Source of the DNA: Proteiniborus sp. MB09-C3
GTDB lineage: Bacteria > Bacillota > Clostridia > Tissierellales > Proteiniboraceae
Assembly (NCBI RefSeq): GCF_030263895.1
Contig: NZ_CP127161.1
Coordinates: 3,410,001-3,474,000, forward strand
Reading direction: 5' to 3'
Length of the DNA stretch: 64,000 bases
Shown here: in pieces, positions 18,167 to 26,395 of the stretch
Position numbering within the stretch: position 1 is the first letter of the stretch
Layout of the letters: every line of letters starts with the position of its first letter
The notes under the pieces: generated by a model
The model's input: only the letters and a program-made list of their open reading frames with translations
What the model was told of the DNA's origin: nothing
The model's database searches: none
Position numbers and translations under genes: made by a program

Positions 18167-18262
18167 CTAACACTTTCTAAGCTCAAGCCTTGCATATTCC
18201 TCATAACCAGTATACTTCTTACGCTTGGGGAAAAACAATGATTCTAATAGCAAACTCATCAT
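18167..18262 (-). CDS. Small ORF 1 upstream of tldD (31 aa, C-terminal Cys)
   Basis: A 31-codon ORF with ATG at 18262 (a second ATG follows directly) and an AAGGAGGTGAT site that matches the 16S tail almost fully. It begins MMSLLLESLFFPK, has KYTGYEEYARL and ends in a terminal cysteine. The paralogue is small ORF 2, about 50 bases downstream. The hydrophobic start, basic-aromatic middle and terminal cysteine would suit a signal or modified peptide, but no modification enzyme is adjacent. The nearby TldD/TldE protease is a possible maturation enzyme. Confidence 0.62.
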   Translation of the reverse strand: MMSLLLESLFFPKRKKYTGYEEYARLELRKC

Positions 18263-18333
18263 AAATATCACCTCCTTAATATATGAATTAAATTACATTA
18301 AAGTAATTTGTTGTAAACCAGTAAGCACAAAAA

Positions 18334-18356
18334 AACCGCAGTAATAACCTACGGCT
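18334..18356 (-). terminator. Leader hairpin 3, terminator-like
   Basis: An 8-bp stem (AGCCGTAG with CTGCGGTT on the minus strand, two wobble pairs) followed by seven T residues. It lies about 70 bases before small ORF 1 and shares its sequence pattern with the two hairpins upstream. Confidence 0.7.
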
Positions 18357-18394
18357 TTTTGTTCTATATTGGAGTGAATTTTTCCAAAATAAAA

Positions 18395-18418
18395 AGTCGT
18401 AGGAAATAGCCTACGACT
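18395..18418 (-). terminator. Leader hairpin 2, terminator-like
   Basis: A perfect 9-bp stem (AGTCGTAGG with CCTACGACT) with a six-base loop and a T-rich tail on the minus strand. Confidence 0.7.
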
Positions 18419-18474
18419 AACTTTAGTTTTTAGTAAAAATATATTTATAATATAATTCACCAAATATATAATAA

Positions 18475-18499
18475 AGTCGCAGACTATATGCCTGCGACT
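18475..18499 (-). promoter_or_regulatory. Leader hairpin 1
   Basis: A perfect 8-bp stem (AGTCGCAG with CTGCGACT) with a nine-base loop and a weak T-rich tail. The stem is nearly identical to that of hairpin 2, which suggests the three hairpins arose by duplication. Confidence 0.6.
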
Positions 18500-18547
18500 A
18501 ATAAATCAATTAAAAATTATAACAATATAATATAATTTTACAATTAT

Positions 18548-18622
18548 CTACTTAATGCACAGGCCGTTATTACTATTTCTGTTTTTACTTTTATTAGCTT
18601 TGTTTAAAGTTATCATAATCAT
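18548..18622 (-). CDS. Small leader ORF 0 (24 aa, Asn/Lys-rich)
   Basis: A 24-codon ORF directly after the predicted promoter, with ATG at 18622 and AAGGAGG nine bases upstream. It begins MIMITLNKANK and ends NSNNGLCIK; six of 24 residues are Asn and five are Lys. It precedes three hairpins of terminator type, so it may be a leader peptide whose translation controls read-through, or a further secreted peptide. GGCCGT beside its binding site is complementary to ACGGCC near its end and could occlude initiation. Confidence 0.45.
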   Translation of the reverse strand: MIMITLNKANKSKNRNSNNGLCIK

Positions 18623-18677
18623 CTTTCACGGCCTCCTTTTCTATATTGGTAAACTGTACTAATTGCTCTACTTTTAT

Positions 18678-18706
18678 ATATTAACACCATTTTTTACATA
18701 ATGCAA
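18678..18706 (-). promoter_or_regulatory. Promoter of the small-ORF/tldDE transcript
   Basis: A -35 TTGCAT (18701-18706), a 17-base spacer and a -10 TAATAT (18678-18683) predict a start near 18671, about 50 bases before small ORF 0. Confidence 0.6.
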
Positions 18707-18725
18707 TACCTTTTTTCAATTTTTA

Positions 18726-19562
18726 TTATTTTTTTATATTTAACTTTATATATTCCTGCATCTTTTGCAGATATCCTTCAGCTATTCTTTTGATAATACT
18801 GTTATTCACTGAGTCCAATTTAATATCATCTATAGTAGCTATAGGAAGAGCATTGACTGATGTTCCTGTCATAAATGCTCCATCAAGGTCTTTTAAAGAA
18901 TCCATATGAACCTCTTCTTCTATTACCTCTATATTTTGCTCTTTACATACATTCATGATTTCATTTCTTGTTATTCCTAGAAGCACATCTCCTGCTGAGG
19001 CTGTATATACCTTATCTCCTTTAACAAAGAACATATTAGATCTGCTGCCTTCTGTAATGTAACCCTTTCTATTTACTAATAAAGCTTCATAGGCATTTTG
19101 TTCCTTTATCTCATCATTGATTCTCTGTCTTAAATCAGCATTGACTATTTTAGCATTAGGATTTTCCCTTTCTGAGTGGAAAAGAATAGTATGGATTCCT
19201 TTTTCATATACTTCTTTTTCTGGATAGCTGCTTTTTATATAGTAAGCCATAAAGGTTTGATTTGGACTATCTACATTGCTACATAAAAGCTTTATATTCA
19301 TATTATACTCTTTATTAGAATCTATCAGCCTATGTATTTCTTGTTTAATTTCTTCATCAGTTTTTTTTATTGTCTTACCTATGAGCTCAGCAGATTTTCT
19401 CATTCTTTCTATATGTCCCTCTAAAAATATGGGAACACCATCTATAACCCTAATTACCTCATATATTAATGGCGAAGATGCTTTCTCAAAGCCTTCATCA
19501 TTTGATGTAGGTTCTATTTCACCATTGTACATATAATATTTTAATATTGATTCATTGTACAT
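18726..19562 (-). CDS. Class IV PLP aminotransferase
   Basis: A fold-type IV PLP enzyme of about 278 residues related to branched-chain and D-amino-acid aminotransferases and aminodeoxychorismate lyase. The probable PLP lysine is in NAKIVNADLR, the phosphate-binding region is YITEGSRSNMFFV and the GVLLG-type loop is DVLLGITRN. The C-terminal FMTGTSVNALPIATID block is typical. The ATG at 19562 is chosen because GAGGTG lies six bases upstream; an earlier in-frame ATG has no site. Substrate preference cannot be assigned from the motifs. Confidence 0.85.
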   Translation of the reverse strand: MYNESILKYYMYNGEIEPTSNDEGFEKASSPLIYEVIRVIDGVPIFLEGHIERMRKSAELIGKTIKKTDEEIKQEIHRLIDSNKEYNMNIKLLCSNVDSPNQTFMAYYIKSSYPEKEVYEKGIHTILFHSERENPNAKIVNADLRQRINDEIKEQNAYEALLVNRKGYITEGSRSNMFFVKGDKVYTASAGDVLLGITRNEIMNVCKEQNIEVIEEEVHMDSLKDLDGAFMTGTSVNALPIATIDDIKLDSVNNSIIKRIAEGYLQKMQEYIKLNIKK

Positions 19563-19637
19563 CCTACTCACCTCTAGTATATTGTTGGTATCCTTCATAT
19601 ACATTATAGCTTATTATGAGTAAAAATATAGTGTTTT

Positions 19638-20621
19638 TTATTCTTCATCCCTATCAATTTTTTTATTTCTTCTTTTTATAACTTTTTTTCCAATGTAGAA
19701 GGCAATCAACCCTATAATTAGTAAAATAAATACTACAGGTAATAGCACTGCTATAACAACTATAAGTTCCTTAGCTAAACTCACAATTCCTTTTATAGAT
19801 TTGCTAAATCCATCTATTATTCTCTCGCCAAGCGTAACTGGCTCTGGTGACTTTATCTCTCTGACCTCATATACTATTACATCTATGGTTGAAAAGCTAA
19901 CTAGGTTATCCCACTTTTTTAGGGTTCCTGTGTAATTTTCAATTTGGTATCTAACATTGGAAAGCTCTCTTTCTAATTCTATTATATCCGATACTTTATC
20001 TGCTTTTCTTAGTATTTCTAGTAGTCTTTCTTCTTGAATAGTTAAGGATTTCAGTCTTGCCTCAGAGTCAAAATATTGGCTCGTTATATCTTCTCCCCCA
20101 CGTTCAATCCTTATTACATTTCCCATATCATTAAAATCAAGTAATAGCTGTTCAAAGCTCTTTTCAGGAATTCTAAGCTTAAAGGAAGCAACTCTATTCC
20201 TAAAATCTTCTTTATTAATTGGACGGCCTCCTGTTATACTGGAGCTTTCTATATAACCTCCAAGATAATTTGTTTTTTCTGTAATTATATTAGTGGTTTT
20301 ATCAAACTCCTTTGTTTCTAGTTCCACGTTTGCAGAACGTATTACCTTTCTGCCAGCATTAACTTGAATATTTTCCTCTGATGTACTTTGCTCTGCTTCA
20401 ACTTTCTTTTCATCATTACCGAAGCCCATATTACCTGTATAATCTAAATTTGAATCTCTTGAATACTCCATAGATTGTGATTCTTGCGTCTCTGGTTGGG
20501 CTGGTGATGCACTATCATTAGAACTAAAGTTGCCTTTACCAGAACAGCCTGAAATTATTAATATTAGCATCATGATGGTTAAAAAGAAGCTTAATGATCT
20601 TTTTTTACTCTTTAAAAACAC
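19638..20621 (-). CDS. DUF4349 lipoprotein
   Basis: A lipoprotein with a hydrophobic start and lipobox ISGC, a Ser/Gln/Glu-rich linker and a DUF4349 domain (roughly residues 90-255: RSANVELETKEFDKTTN through a coiled section ELERELSNVRYQIENYTGTL). A C-terminal membrane span (VVIAVLLPVVFILLIIGLIAFYIG) and a basic tail follow. Function is unknown; family members are envelope proteins. The GTG at 20621 is preferred over the GTG nine bases upstream because the latter falls inside the GGGGGTGG binding site. Confidence 0.85.
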   Translation of the reverse strand: MFLKSKKRSLSFFLTIMMLILIISGCSGKGNFSSNDSASPAQPETQESQSMEYSRDSNLDYTGNMGFGNDEKKVEAEQSTSEENIQVNAGRKVIRSANVELETKEFDKTTNIITEKTNYLGGYIESSSITGGRPINKEDFRNRVASFKLRIPEKSFEQLLLDFNDMGNVIRIERGGEDITSQYFDSEARLKSLTIQEERLLEILRKADKVSDIIELERELSNVRYQIENYTGTLKKWDNLVSFSTIDVIVYEVREIKSPEPVTLGERIIDGFSKSIKGIVSLAKELIVVIAVLLPVVFILLIIGLIAFYIGKKVIKRRNKKIDRDEE

Positions 20622-20677
20622 AATAGCCACCCCCGTGCCTTTTTTATATTAGACGGAAATAGGTGGCCTTTGTTCCA

Positions 20678-21583
20678 CTATAATTTACCTTTTATTTCAT
20701 CTACGTTCTTTAATACAATATCCCTTTTAATTTTTGTAAGCTCAATATTTTTCTTAGGAATAGATGTTTTCATATTTATAATTGACAAGTTTAGTTTTTC
20801 CATAAGCTCTTGATCTTTTTTATCAAGCTTTATTTTTGCCCTAATCATACTCATAGACTCTTCTGCCTGCTTTATGCTATCTTCACTTTTATTCCATTCG
20901 TCCTCCATTCCGTATATGAGAGCTTGCCTAGCAAAGTAATTTAGCCTCATTAATTCCCCTTCATGGTTTCCCTTATATGAATCAAAGAAAGGAGTCATAT
21001 TATAAGTGATTTCATTGGAATAATTTAATGACTTCAATATGTTTTTTTCTTCTACAGCTACAGTTAAGTTATTTATTGCCTCTTCATATTTTGATAATTC
21101 TGGTTTCTTGATACCATTTTCTATGGCTAATATTTCATAATTTCCCCAAGAAGTATGTATTTCTTCTGAGGTTTTTTTTGCTACCTCCCACATAGTATTG
21201 ATCTTTTCTTGCTTTGTTTCAGTAGACTTCTCCTCTCCAGTCTTTTCACTAGAGGTCTTTTTTTGATTCTCGTCAGATTTTTTTTCTCCTTCTGAATCAC
21301 TCTTTTTTTCTTCATTATCTCCATTGGATTTTTCGTCTTTCTCGCTCTTTTTTTCTTCTTCTTTTGGTTTTTCTGGCTTTTTCATTTCTTCAACTATTTT
21401 TTCTATTTCTTTTATCAAATCTTCATTCTTCTCTTGCATTGCCTTTAAGCTTTCAGGAATTTTTTCTTCCTTGCTTGGCAACTTCGGTTTTTCTGCTTTT
21501 TTACCACAAGCTGTTATCAAAATCATAATCATAGCTAGAATTAATAAAAGCCTTAAGGCTATGTTTTTCTTTAAAATAAACAA
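20678..21583 (-). CDS. Lipoprotein with Lys/Glu/Ser-rich linker, unknown function
   Basis: The product has a lipoprotein signal with lipobox ITAC. A long charged linker (about residues 35-125, repeated EEKKSE/SEKT-type runs) leads to a helical C-terminal domain (MWEVAKKTSEEIHTSWGNYE through MNIKTS-like helices). It resembles outer-leaflet helical lipoproteins, but no named family is recognised. The start is TTG at 21583, seven bases after GAGGTG; the GTG three codons earlier lies in that site, the same arrangement as in the next gene. It precedes the DUF4349 lipoprotein by about 55 bases, probably in one operon. Confidence 0.7.
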   Translation of the reverse strand: MFILKKNIALRLLLILAMIMILITACGKKAEKPKLPSKEEKIPESLKAMQEKNEDLIKEIEKIVEEMKKPEKPKEEEKKSEKDEKSNGDNEEKKSDSEGEKKSDENQKKTSSEKTGEEKSTETKQEKINTMWEVAKKTSEEIHTSWGNYEILAIENGIKKPELSKYEEAINNLTVAVEEKNILKSLNYSNEITYNMTPFFDSYKGNHEGELMRLNYFARQALIYGMEDEWNKSEDSIKQAEESMSMIRAKIKLDKKDQELMEKLNLSIINMKTSIPKKNIELTKIKRDIVLKNVDEIKGKL

Positions 21584-21711
21584 AGCAATCACCTCGAATT
21601 TAGTATATCCAAGATAATTGCTTTTAATTTATTTGTATTTTTTTATTTTTTAAAATACTTTCTTGTTCTCAATTAGCTACTTTTTCTCCGGTTTTTAAAG
21701 CAGCATTTATA

Positions 21712-23328
21712 CTACCAAACTGCTACTTGTCCATCTGTTCTTGGCTCTGTAGCACCACAAAGAACACCATCATCATTTCTCCAAATTATCTGTCCTCTTC
21801 CAAAAACAGTACTACTTGCCTTGACTACAATATCATGGCCTGCTCTCATAAGCTCTAAAGCCAGCCTATTATCAAGGCTCTGCTCTACCTCTATAGTCCT
21901 TCCCCCAACCCATTGCCATCTAGGTCTGTCTAATGCCTCTTGAGGATTCATATTATAATCTATTGTATTTATCATTACTTGAAGATGAGCCTGTGGCTGC
22001 ATAAATCCTCCCATAATCCCAAAAGGTCCTACTGGCTTTCCGTCCTTAGTTAGAAATCCTGGAATAATTGTATGATAAGGTTTTTTACAGCTTCCAATGC
22101 AATTGTCTGATTCTTCGTCTAAATTAAAATTTGCACCTCTATTATGTAATGAAATCCCTGTATTCGGCACCACTAGTCCTGAGCCAAAACCCATATAGTT
22201 GCTTTGTATATATGAAACCATATTTCCTTCTTCGTCTGCTGTACAAAGGTATACAGTTCCGCCCTTAGAAGGCTGTCCAGCTTCAGGCATTATGGCCTTA
22301 TCTGATATTAACTTCCTTCTCTCTGCTGCATACTCTTGTGAAAGCAATTCTTCTGTCTTTACTCTCATTGTTTTTGGGTCAGCTACGTATTTTTGAGCAT
22401 CTGCAAAGGCGAGCTTTAAAGCTTCTATTTGTAGGTGTGTGCTATTAAAGGAATCTCTAGGACCTAGATTCATATCCTTTAGTATATTCAATGCCATGAG
22501 GACAGTTATTCCATGACCATTTGGAGGTATCTCATATACTTCATATCCCTTGTAGTCAGTACTTATTGGCTCAACCCATTCTGGATAGTAGCATCTCAAA
22601 TCTTCTTTAGTAATATATCCATTGTATTTTTTTGAAAAGGAATCGATTTTCTCCGCCAGCTCTCCACGATAAAAGCTTTCTGCCATAGTCCTTGCTATTT
22701 CTCTTAAAGTCTTTCCATGATCTTTTAATATTATATAATCTCCGATCCTAGGACAATTGCCATTTGGTGCAAAGGTATCAAACCAAGTTTGAAATTCCTC
22801 TTTATCTTCTCTTTCCTTAGAATAGTTTCTAAATGCTGCTGCCCATCCAGCTCCTACTCCTGGCTGAATAGCAAAGCCTTCCTCTGCATATTTAATTGCA
22901 GGCTCTAGTACTTCATCAAATGGAAGCTTGCCGAATTTCTTTGAAAGTTCTGCCCAAGCAGCTGGTGCGCCTGGCACATTGACAGGTATTATGCCATACT
23001 TAGGCATTTCTGTATAACCTAATTCTTTTAATGTCTTAGCGTTTATTGTCTTTGGTGAAGGTCCACTGCTGTTTAAGCCATGAAGCTTGTTTCCTGCCCA
23101 TACTAGTGCAAATGCATCTCCACCTATTCCATTAGCTGTTGGCTCTACAACCGTTAAAGTAGCTGCAGTTGCAATGGCTGCATCTATGGCATTGCCTCCC
23201 TTTTTTAGTATTTCAAGTCCTGCTTGGGCTGCTAAGGGATTGCCTGTAGCAACCATACCTTTTTTACCATAAACCACGTTTCGCTTAGATTGGTAGCTGT
23301 AAGTTAAAGGATCAAATCTAAATTTCAA
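21712..23328 (-). CDS. ggt: Gamma-glutamyltransferase family hydrolase (YwrD-like)
   Basis: An Ntn-hydrolase of 538 residues that transfers or hydrolyses gamma-glutamyl groups. The N-terminal block GGNAIDAAIATAATLTVVEPTANGIGGDAF is characteristic. The self-processing threonine is in SKGGTVYLCTAD, and the PYHTIIPGF and GIMGGFMQPQ blocks follow. There is no signal peptide, so it is probably cytoplasmic like Bacillus YwrD. The start is TTG, eight bases after GGAGG. It begins 13 bases after the second chromate-type transporter gene and is likely cotranscribed with that pair. Confidence 0.9.
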   Translation of the reverse strand: MKFRFDPLTYSYQSKRNVVYGKKGMVATGNPLAAQAGLEILKKGGNAIDAAIATAATLTVVEPTANGIGGDAFALVWAGNKLHGLNSSGPSPKTINAKTLKELGYTEMPKYGIIPVNVPGAPAAWAELSKKFGKLPFDEVLEPAIKYAEEGFAIQPGVGAGWAAAFRNYSKEREDKEEFQTWFDTFAPNGNCPRIGDYIILKDHGKTLREIARTMAESFYRGELAEKIDSFSKKYNGYITKEDLRCYYPEWVEPISTDYKGYEVYEIPPNGHGITVLMALNILKDMNLGPRDSFNSTHLQIEALKLAFADAQKYVADPKTMRVKTEELLSQEYAAERRKLISDKAIMPEAGQPSKGGTVYLCTADEEGNMVSYIQSNYMGFGSGLVVPNTGISLHNRGANFNLDEESDNCIGSCKKPYHTIIPGFLTKDGKPVGPFGIMGGFMQPQAHLQVMINTIDYNMNPQEALDRPRWQWVGGRTIEVEQSLDNRLALELMRAGHDIVVKASSTVFGRGQIIWRNDDGVLCGATEPRTDGQVAVW

Positions 23329-23341
23329 GACTAATTCCTCC

Positions 23342-23866
23342 TTAATATATGAAATACCCTAAAATCCCTGCCACAAATGTTATTAGTATGGGATTCATTT
23401 TATATTTATATGTTGCAAAAAAAGCTAGTGCAAAAAATATAATGCTTTTATAATCGATAAAGGTTTCTTTATTAATTAATAGCAGCATTGCTGATAATAC
23501 AAGTCCTACTACTACCGGCCTAAGTCCTACAAATGCATTTTCTACATACTTGTTATTCTTAAATTTAAAAAAGAAATTGCATATTATCAGCATTATAATT
23601 ACAGATGGTAGTGTAACTCCTAGTGTGGCAAAAAACGAGCCTAAAATACCATTTGTAACTGTATATCCAATATATGTAGCACTATTTATTGCAATAGGCC
23701 CTGGTGTAATCTGTGATATAGCAACTATATCCGTAAATTCACTGATACTAACCCAATTATTGATATCAACTACTTCTGTCTGTATAAGAGGCAGCATGGC
23801 ATATCCTCCACCAAAGCTAAAAAGCCCTATTTTAAAAAATGTAATGAAAAGGCTTAGGTAAACCAT
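23342..23866 (-). CDS. Chromate-transporter family half-protein, second subunit
   Basis: A 174-residue CHR-family membrane protein, one of a pair of short forms that together equal a full ChrA. The FSFGGGYAMLPLIQTEVV signature, the SQITPGPIAINSATYIG motif and about five hydrophobic spans are present. The ATG shares one base with the stop of the upstream paralogue. Transport of chromate or another oxyanion is known for the family; the natural substrate here is unknown. Confidence 0.88.
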   Translation of the reverse strand: MVYLSLFITFFKIGLFSFGGGYAMLPLIQTEVVDINNWVSISEFTDIVAISQITPGPIAINSATYIGYTVTNGILGSFFATLGVTLPSVIIMLIICNFFFKFKNNKYVENAFVGLRPVVVGLVLSAMLLLINKETFIDYKSIIFFALAFFATYKYKMNPILITFVAGILGYFIY

Positions 23867-24408
23867 TATTCTTTACCTCCCTTTTTAGCCATGTAAATAT
23901 TTCCTCCAATAACGGCTAATATAATAAATATAATAGGAGTTATTTTAAAATATTTGACACAAAGAGCTACGGCTATGGGAATTATTAAGGCTTTTCCCTT
24001 TAACTTGGAGCTTTTAGATAGGCTAATGACTGAAGAAGCTATTAAGGCCACTACAGCAGGTCTTATGGCTTTAAATGCACTTTCAATTTCTTGTATGTCT
24101 CTTATCTGACTAAAGAAAGTAGCTATTGCTAAAATAATCAGAAATGAAGGCAATACTGCTCCTAATGTAGTAAAAAAGGCGCCTCTATATCTATCCATTT
24201 TAAAGCCCACAAATACAGCTGTATTTACTGCTATAGGCCCTGGTGCAGATTGAGCTAATGCCAGAGTGTCTACAAATTCATCTTTTTCAATCCATTTTTT
24301 CTTATCTACAACTTCAGCCTCAATGAGTGGTACCATGGCATATCCTCCGCCTATTGTAAATGCACCTATTTTGAAAAAAGCTGAAAACATTTCTAAATGT
24401 TTTTTCAT
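23866..24408 (-). CDS. Chromate-transporter family half-protein, first subunit
   Basis: A 180-residue CHR-family protein with FTIGGGYAMVPLIEAEVV and AQSAPGPIAVNTAVFVG motifs, paralogous to the next gene. The two half-size proteins probably form a heterodimer with opposite topology. The ATG follows a GAGGTGAC site. The 259-base gap upstream holds a terminator of the ABC exporter genes and a short remnant of the dispersed repeat. Confidence 0.88.
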   Translation of the reverse strand: MKKHLEMFSAFFKIGAFTIGGGYAMVPLIEAEVVDKKKWIEKDEFVDTLALAQSAPGPIAVNTAVFVGFKMDRYRGAFFTTLGAVLPSFLIILAIATFFSQIRDIQEIESAFKAIRPAVVALIASSVISLSKSSKLKGKALIIPIAVALCVKYFKITPIIFIILAVIGGNIYMAKKGGKE

Positions 24409-24493
24409 TATGTCACCTCTTTTTTAGTTTGAGTCCTAATACATACTTTATCAGATAATAATCAAAAAGTGTATAGAAATCAAAGACTTTTAA

Positions 24494-24540
24494 CTCAAGT
24501 TTATTTGTTAAAGAAGACTTAGGAAATCGGGTTAGGTCAT
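24494..24540. repeat. Truncated copy of the dispersed terminator-linked repeat
   Basis: CTCAAGTTTATTTG (24494-24507) and AGGAAATCGGGTTAGGTCAT (24521-24540) match the two ends of the full repeat seen at 54341-54498, with the middle deleted. The GGTCAT end directly touches the T-tract of the ABC exporter terminator. Confidence 0.75.
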
Positions 24541-24545
24541 AAAAA

Positions 24546-24568
24546 AACTGCCCATATTAAGGACAGTT
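24546..24568 (-). terminator. Terminator of the ABC exporter operon
   Basis: An 8-bp stem (AACTGTCC with GGGCAGTT) with a seven-base loop and seven T residues on the minus strand. Confidence 0.85.
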
Positions 24569-24667
24569 GATAAAACTATGATTTTCTCTTTCATAACTAA
24601 GTACCCCTTATGTGTTTGGTATTTTAATTATAAAAAGAAAATATAAAGGGAATATGAAGGAAGTAAC

Positions 24668-26395
24668 TTAGTTGCTAAATTGCTGGGCATATAATCCTTC
24701 ATATATTCCATTAAGCTCTAATAGCTCTTCATGAGTTCCTATTTCTGCAATTTCTCCTTCTTTTAGAACTAATATATTATCTGCATCTTCAATAGTAGAT
24801 AACCTATGAGCTATAATTAATGTGGTTCTTCCTATCATCAGTTTATTCAACGCTTCTTGAACTAACTTTTCCGATTCTGTATCAAGAGCAGAAGTTGCTT
24901 CATCTAATAAAAGGATTGTTGCATCCTTTAGTATTGCTCTTGCTATAGCTATTCTCTGCCTTTGCCCTCCGGAAAGCTTAGTACCCTTTTCCCCCACTAA
25001 TGTGTCGTATCCATCCTCCATATTTATTATAAAATCATGAGCATTGGCCATTTTAGCTGCGTTCACTATTTCATCACGAGTTGCATCTTCTTTTCCTTGC
25101 TTTATATTATCCATAATGGTTCCTGAAAACAAGTATGCATCCTGTGGCACATAAGCAATATTGCTTCTTATATCCCTTATTTTTTGATTGGATATGAATT
25201 TACCATTTATTGTTATATTCCCTTCATTAGATGGATAGAAATTCAATAATAGCTTAAAAATAGTACTTTTCCCTCCACCACTGGGTCCAGCTAATGCATA
25301 AACCTTTCCCTTAGGTACTGTAAATGACAAATTATCTAATACTTTTTTATTGCCATATTCAAAGCTCACATCATAGAATCCAATAGCACTATCATCTTCA
25401 ATATCTTCACTAATCACTGCATCAAAGCTTACAGGCTCTTCTTCCTCATCTAATATTTCAAATAACCTGTCTGCTGCTGCAAGGGAGCCTTGAAGCTCAG
25501 ATATGAAATCTCCAAGACCTTGAGCAAGTGAGCTCACACCATTTTGCAGTTGAACAGCGGCAATAATTATTCCTATAGATATGTATCCCTTAATCGCCAA
25601 ATATGCACCTACAGCTACAGTTCCTACAAATGTAATTATTCCTATAATGTTGTTTATAGTCGAGACCATAGCTTTTTTATTTACTCTACTACAAGATATG
25701 TCATATGCCTCTTCATTGGCCTTATTGTATTTGCCTAATATAACACTGGCTATATTGAAGCTTCTAATAATATGAATACTTTCCAATACATCTGTCAGTC
25801 TTTCATTTAATCTAGATAAGCTTTCCTGTACTTCTGCGCTCATATTTTTAAGTACCTTAGCGTAATTAATATTAACTAACAAACTGGTTAAACCAAATAT
25901 TAGAGATAAAATGCCTAAACGCCATTCTAAAATAAATGTAAATATCAAAGTTCCTATTCCCATAAGTATCATAGATGAAAATTTAATAAAGTAACTGGAA
26001 TAAGCTTTTTCAACCTCATTAATATCATTTGTCAATCTGGAAATTAGATCTCCACTATGTTTGCCTTTAATATATGAAAGAGGCAAGACCTTAACCTTTG
26101 AAAACACATTTTTTCTTATATTACCTGTAGTTATAGCAGCAGAATAGTGGGCCATATATAAAAATACTGGATAAATTACAAACATGAGTATAACATATAT
26201 TCCATATTGCTTAACTGCGTATATTAACATTGACCATTCTTTAATAGCTATTGCATCAAACATATCCTTGAATATTAGGGAAATAAATACTTGGAGTAAA
26301 AGACCAAATATTGAAAGCACTAATAATCCAAATGTATATGGTATAAGTAGCTTTTTCATAAATTTAAAAATTCTTAGAAAGCTATTTTCCCTCAT
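24668..26395 (-). CDS. ABC exporter half-transporter, subunit 2
   Basis: A 575-residue half-transporter with six membrane spans (about residues 15-300) and a C-terminal ATPase. Walker A is GPSGGGKST, the signature is [16 protein letters not shown], Walker B is ILLLDEATSALD and the H-loop is IIAHRLST. The ATG follows the stop of the paired gene without a gap, using AAGGAGG in that gene's end. The pair resembles heterodimeric multidrug exporters such as BmrCD or LmrCD, although both Walker B glutamates are intact. Confidence 0.92.
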   Translation of the reverse strand: MRENSFLRIFKFMKKLLIPYTFGLLVLSIFGLLLQVFISLIFKDMFDAIAIKEWSMLIYAVKQYGIYVILMFVIYPVFLYMAHYSAAITTGNIRKNVFSKVKVLPLSYIKGKHSGDLISRLTNDINEVEKAYSSYFIKFSSMILMGIGTLIFTFILEWRLGILSLIFGLTSLLVNINYAKVLKNMSAEVQESLSRLNERLTDVLESIHIIRSFNIASVILGKYNKANEEAYDISCSRVNKKAMVSTINNIIGIITFVGTVAVGAYLAIKGYISIGIIIAAVQLQNGVSSLAQGLGDFISELQGSLAAADRLFEILDEEEEPVSFDAVISEDIEDDSAIGFYDVSFEYGNKKVLDNLSFTVPKGKVYALAGPSGGGKSTIFKLLLNFYPSNEGNITINGKFISNQKIRDIRSNIAYVPQDAYLFSGTIMDNIKQGKEDATRDEIVNAAKMANAHDFIINMEDGYDTLVGEKGTKLSGGQRQRIAIARAILKDATILLLDEATSALDTESEKLVQEALNKLMIGRTTLIIAHRLSTIEDADNILVLKEGEIAEIGTHEELLELNGIYEGLYAQQFSN

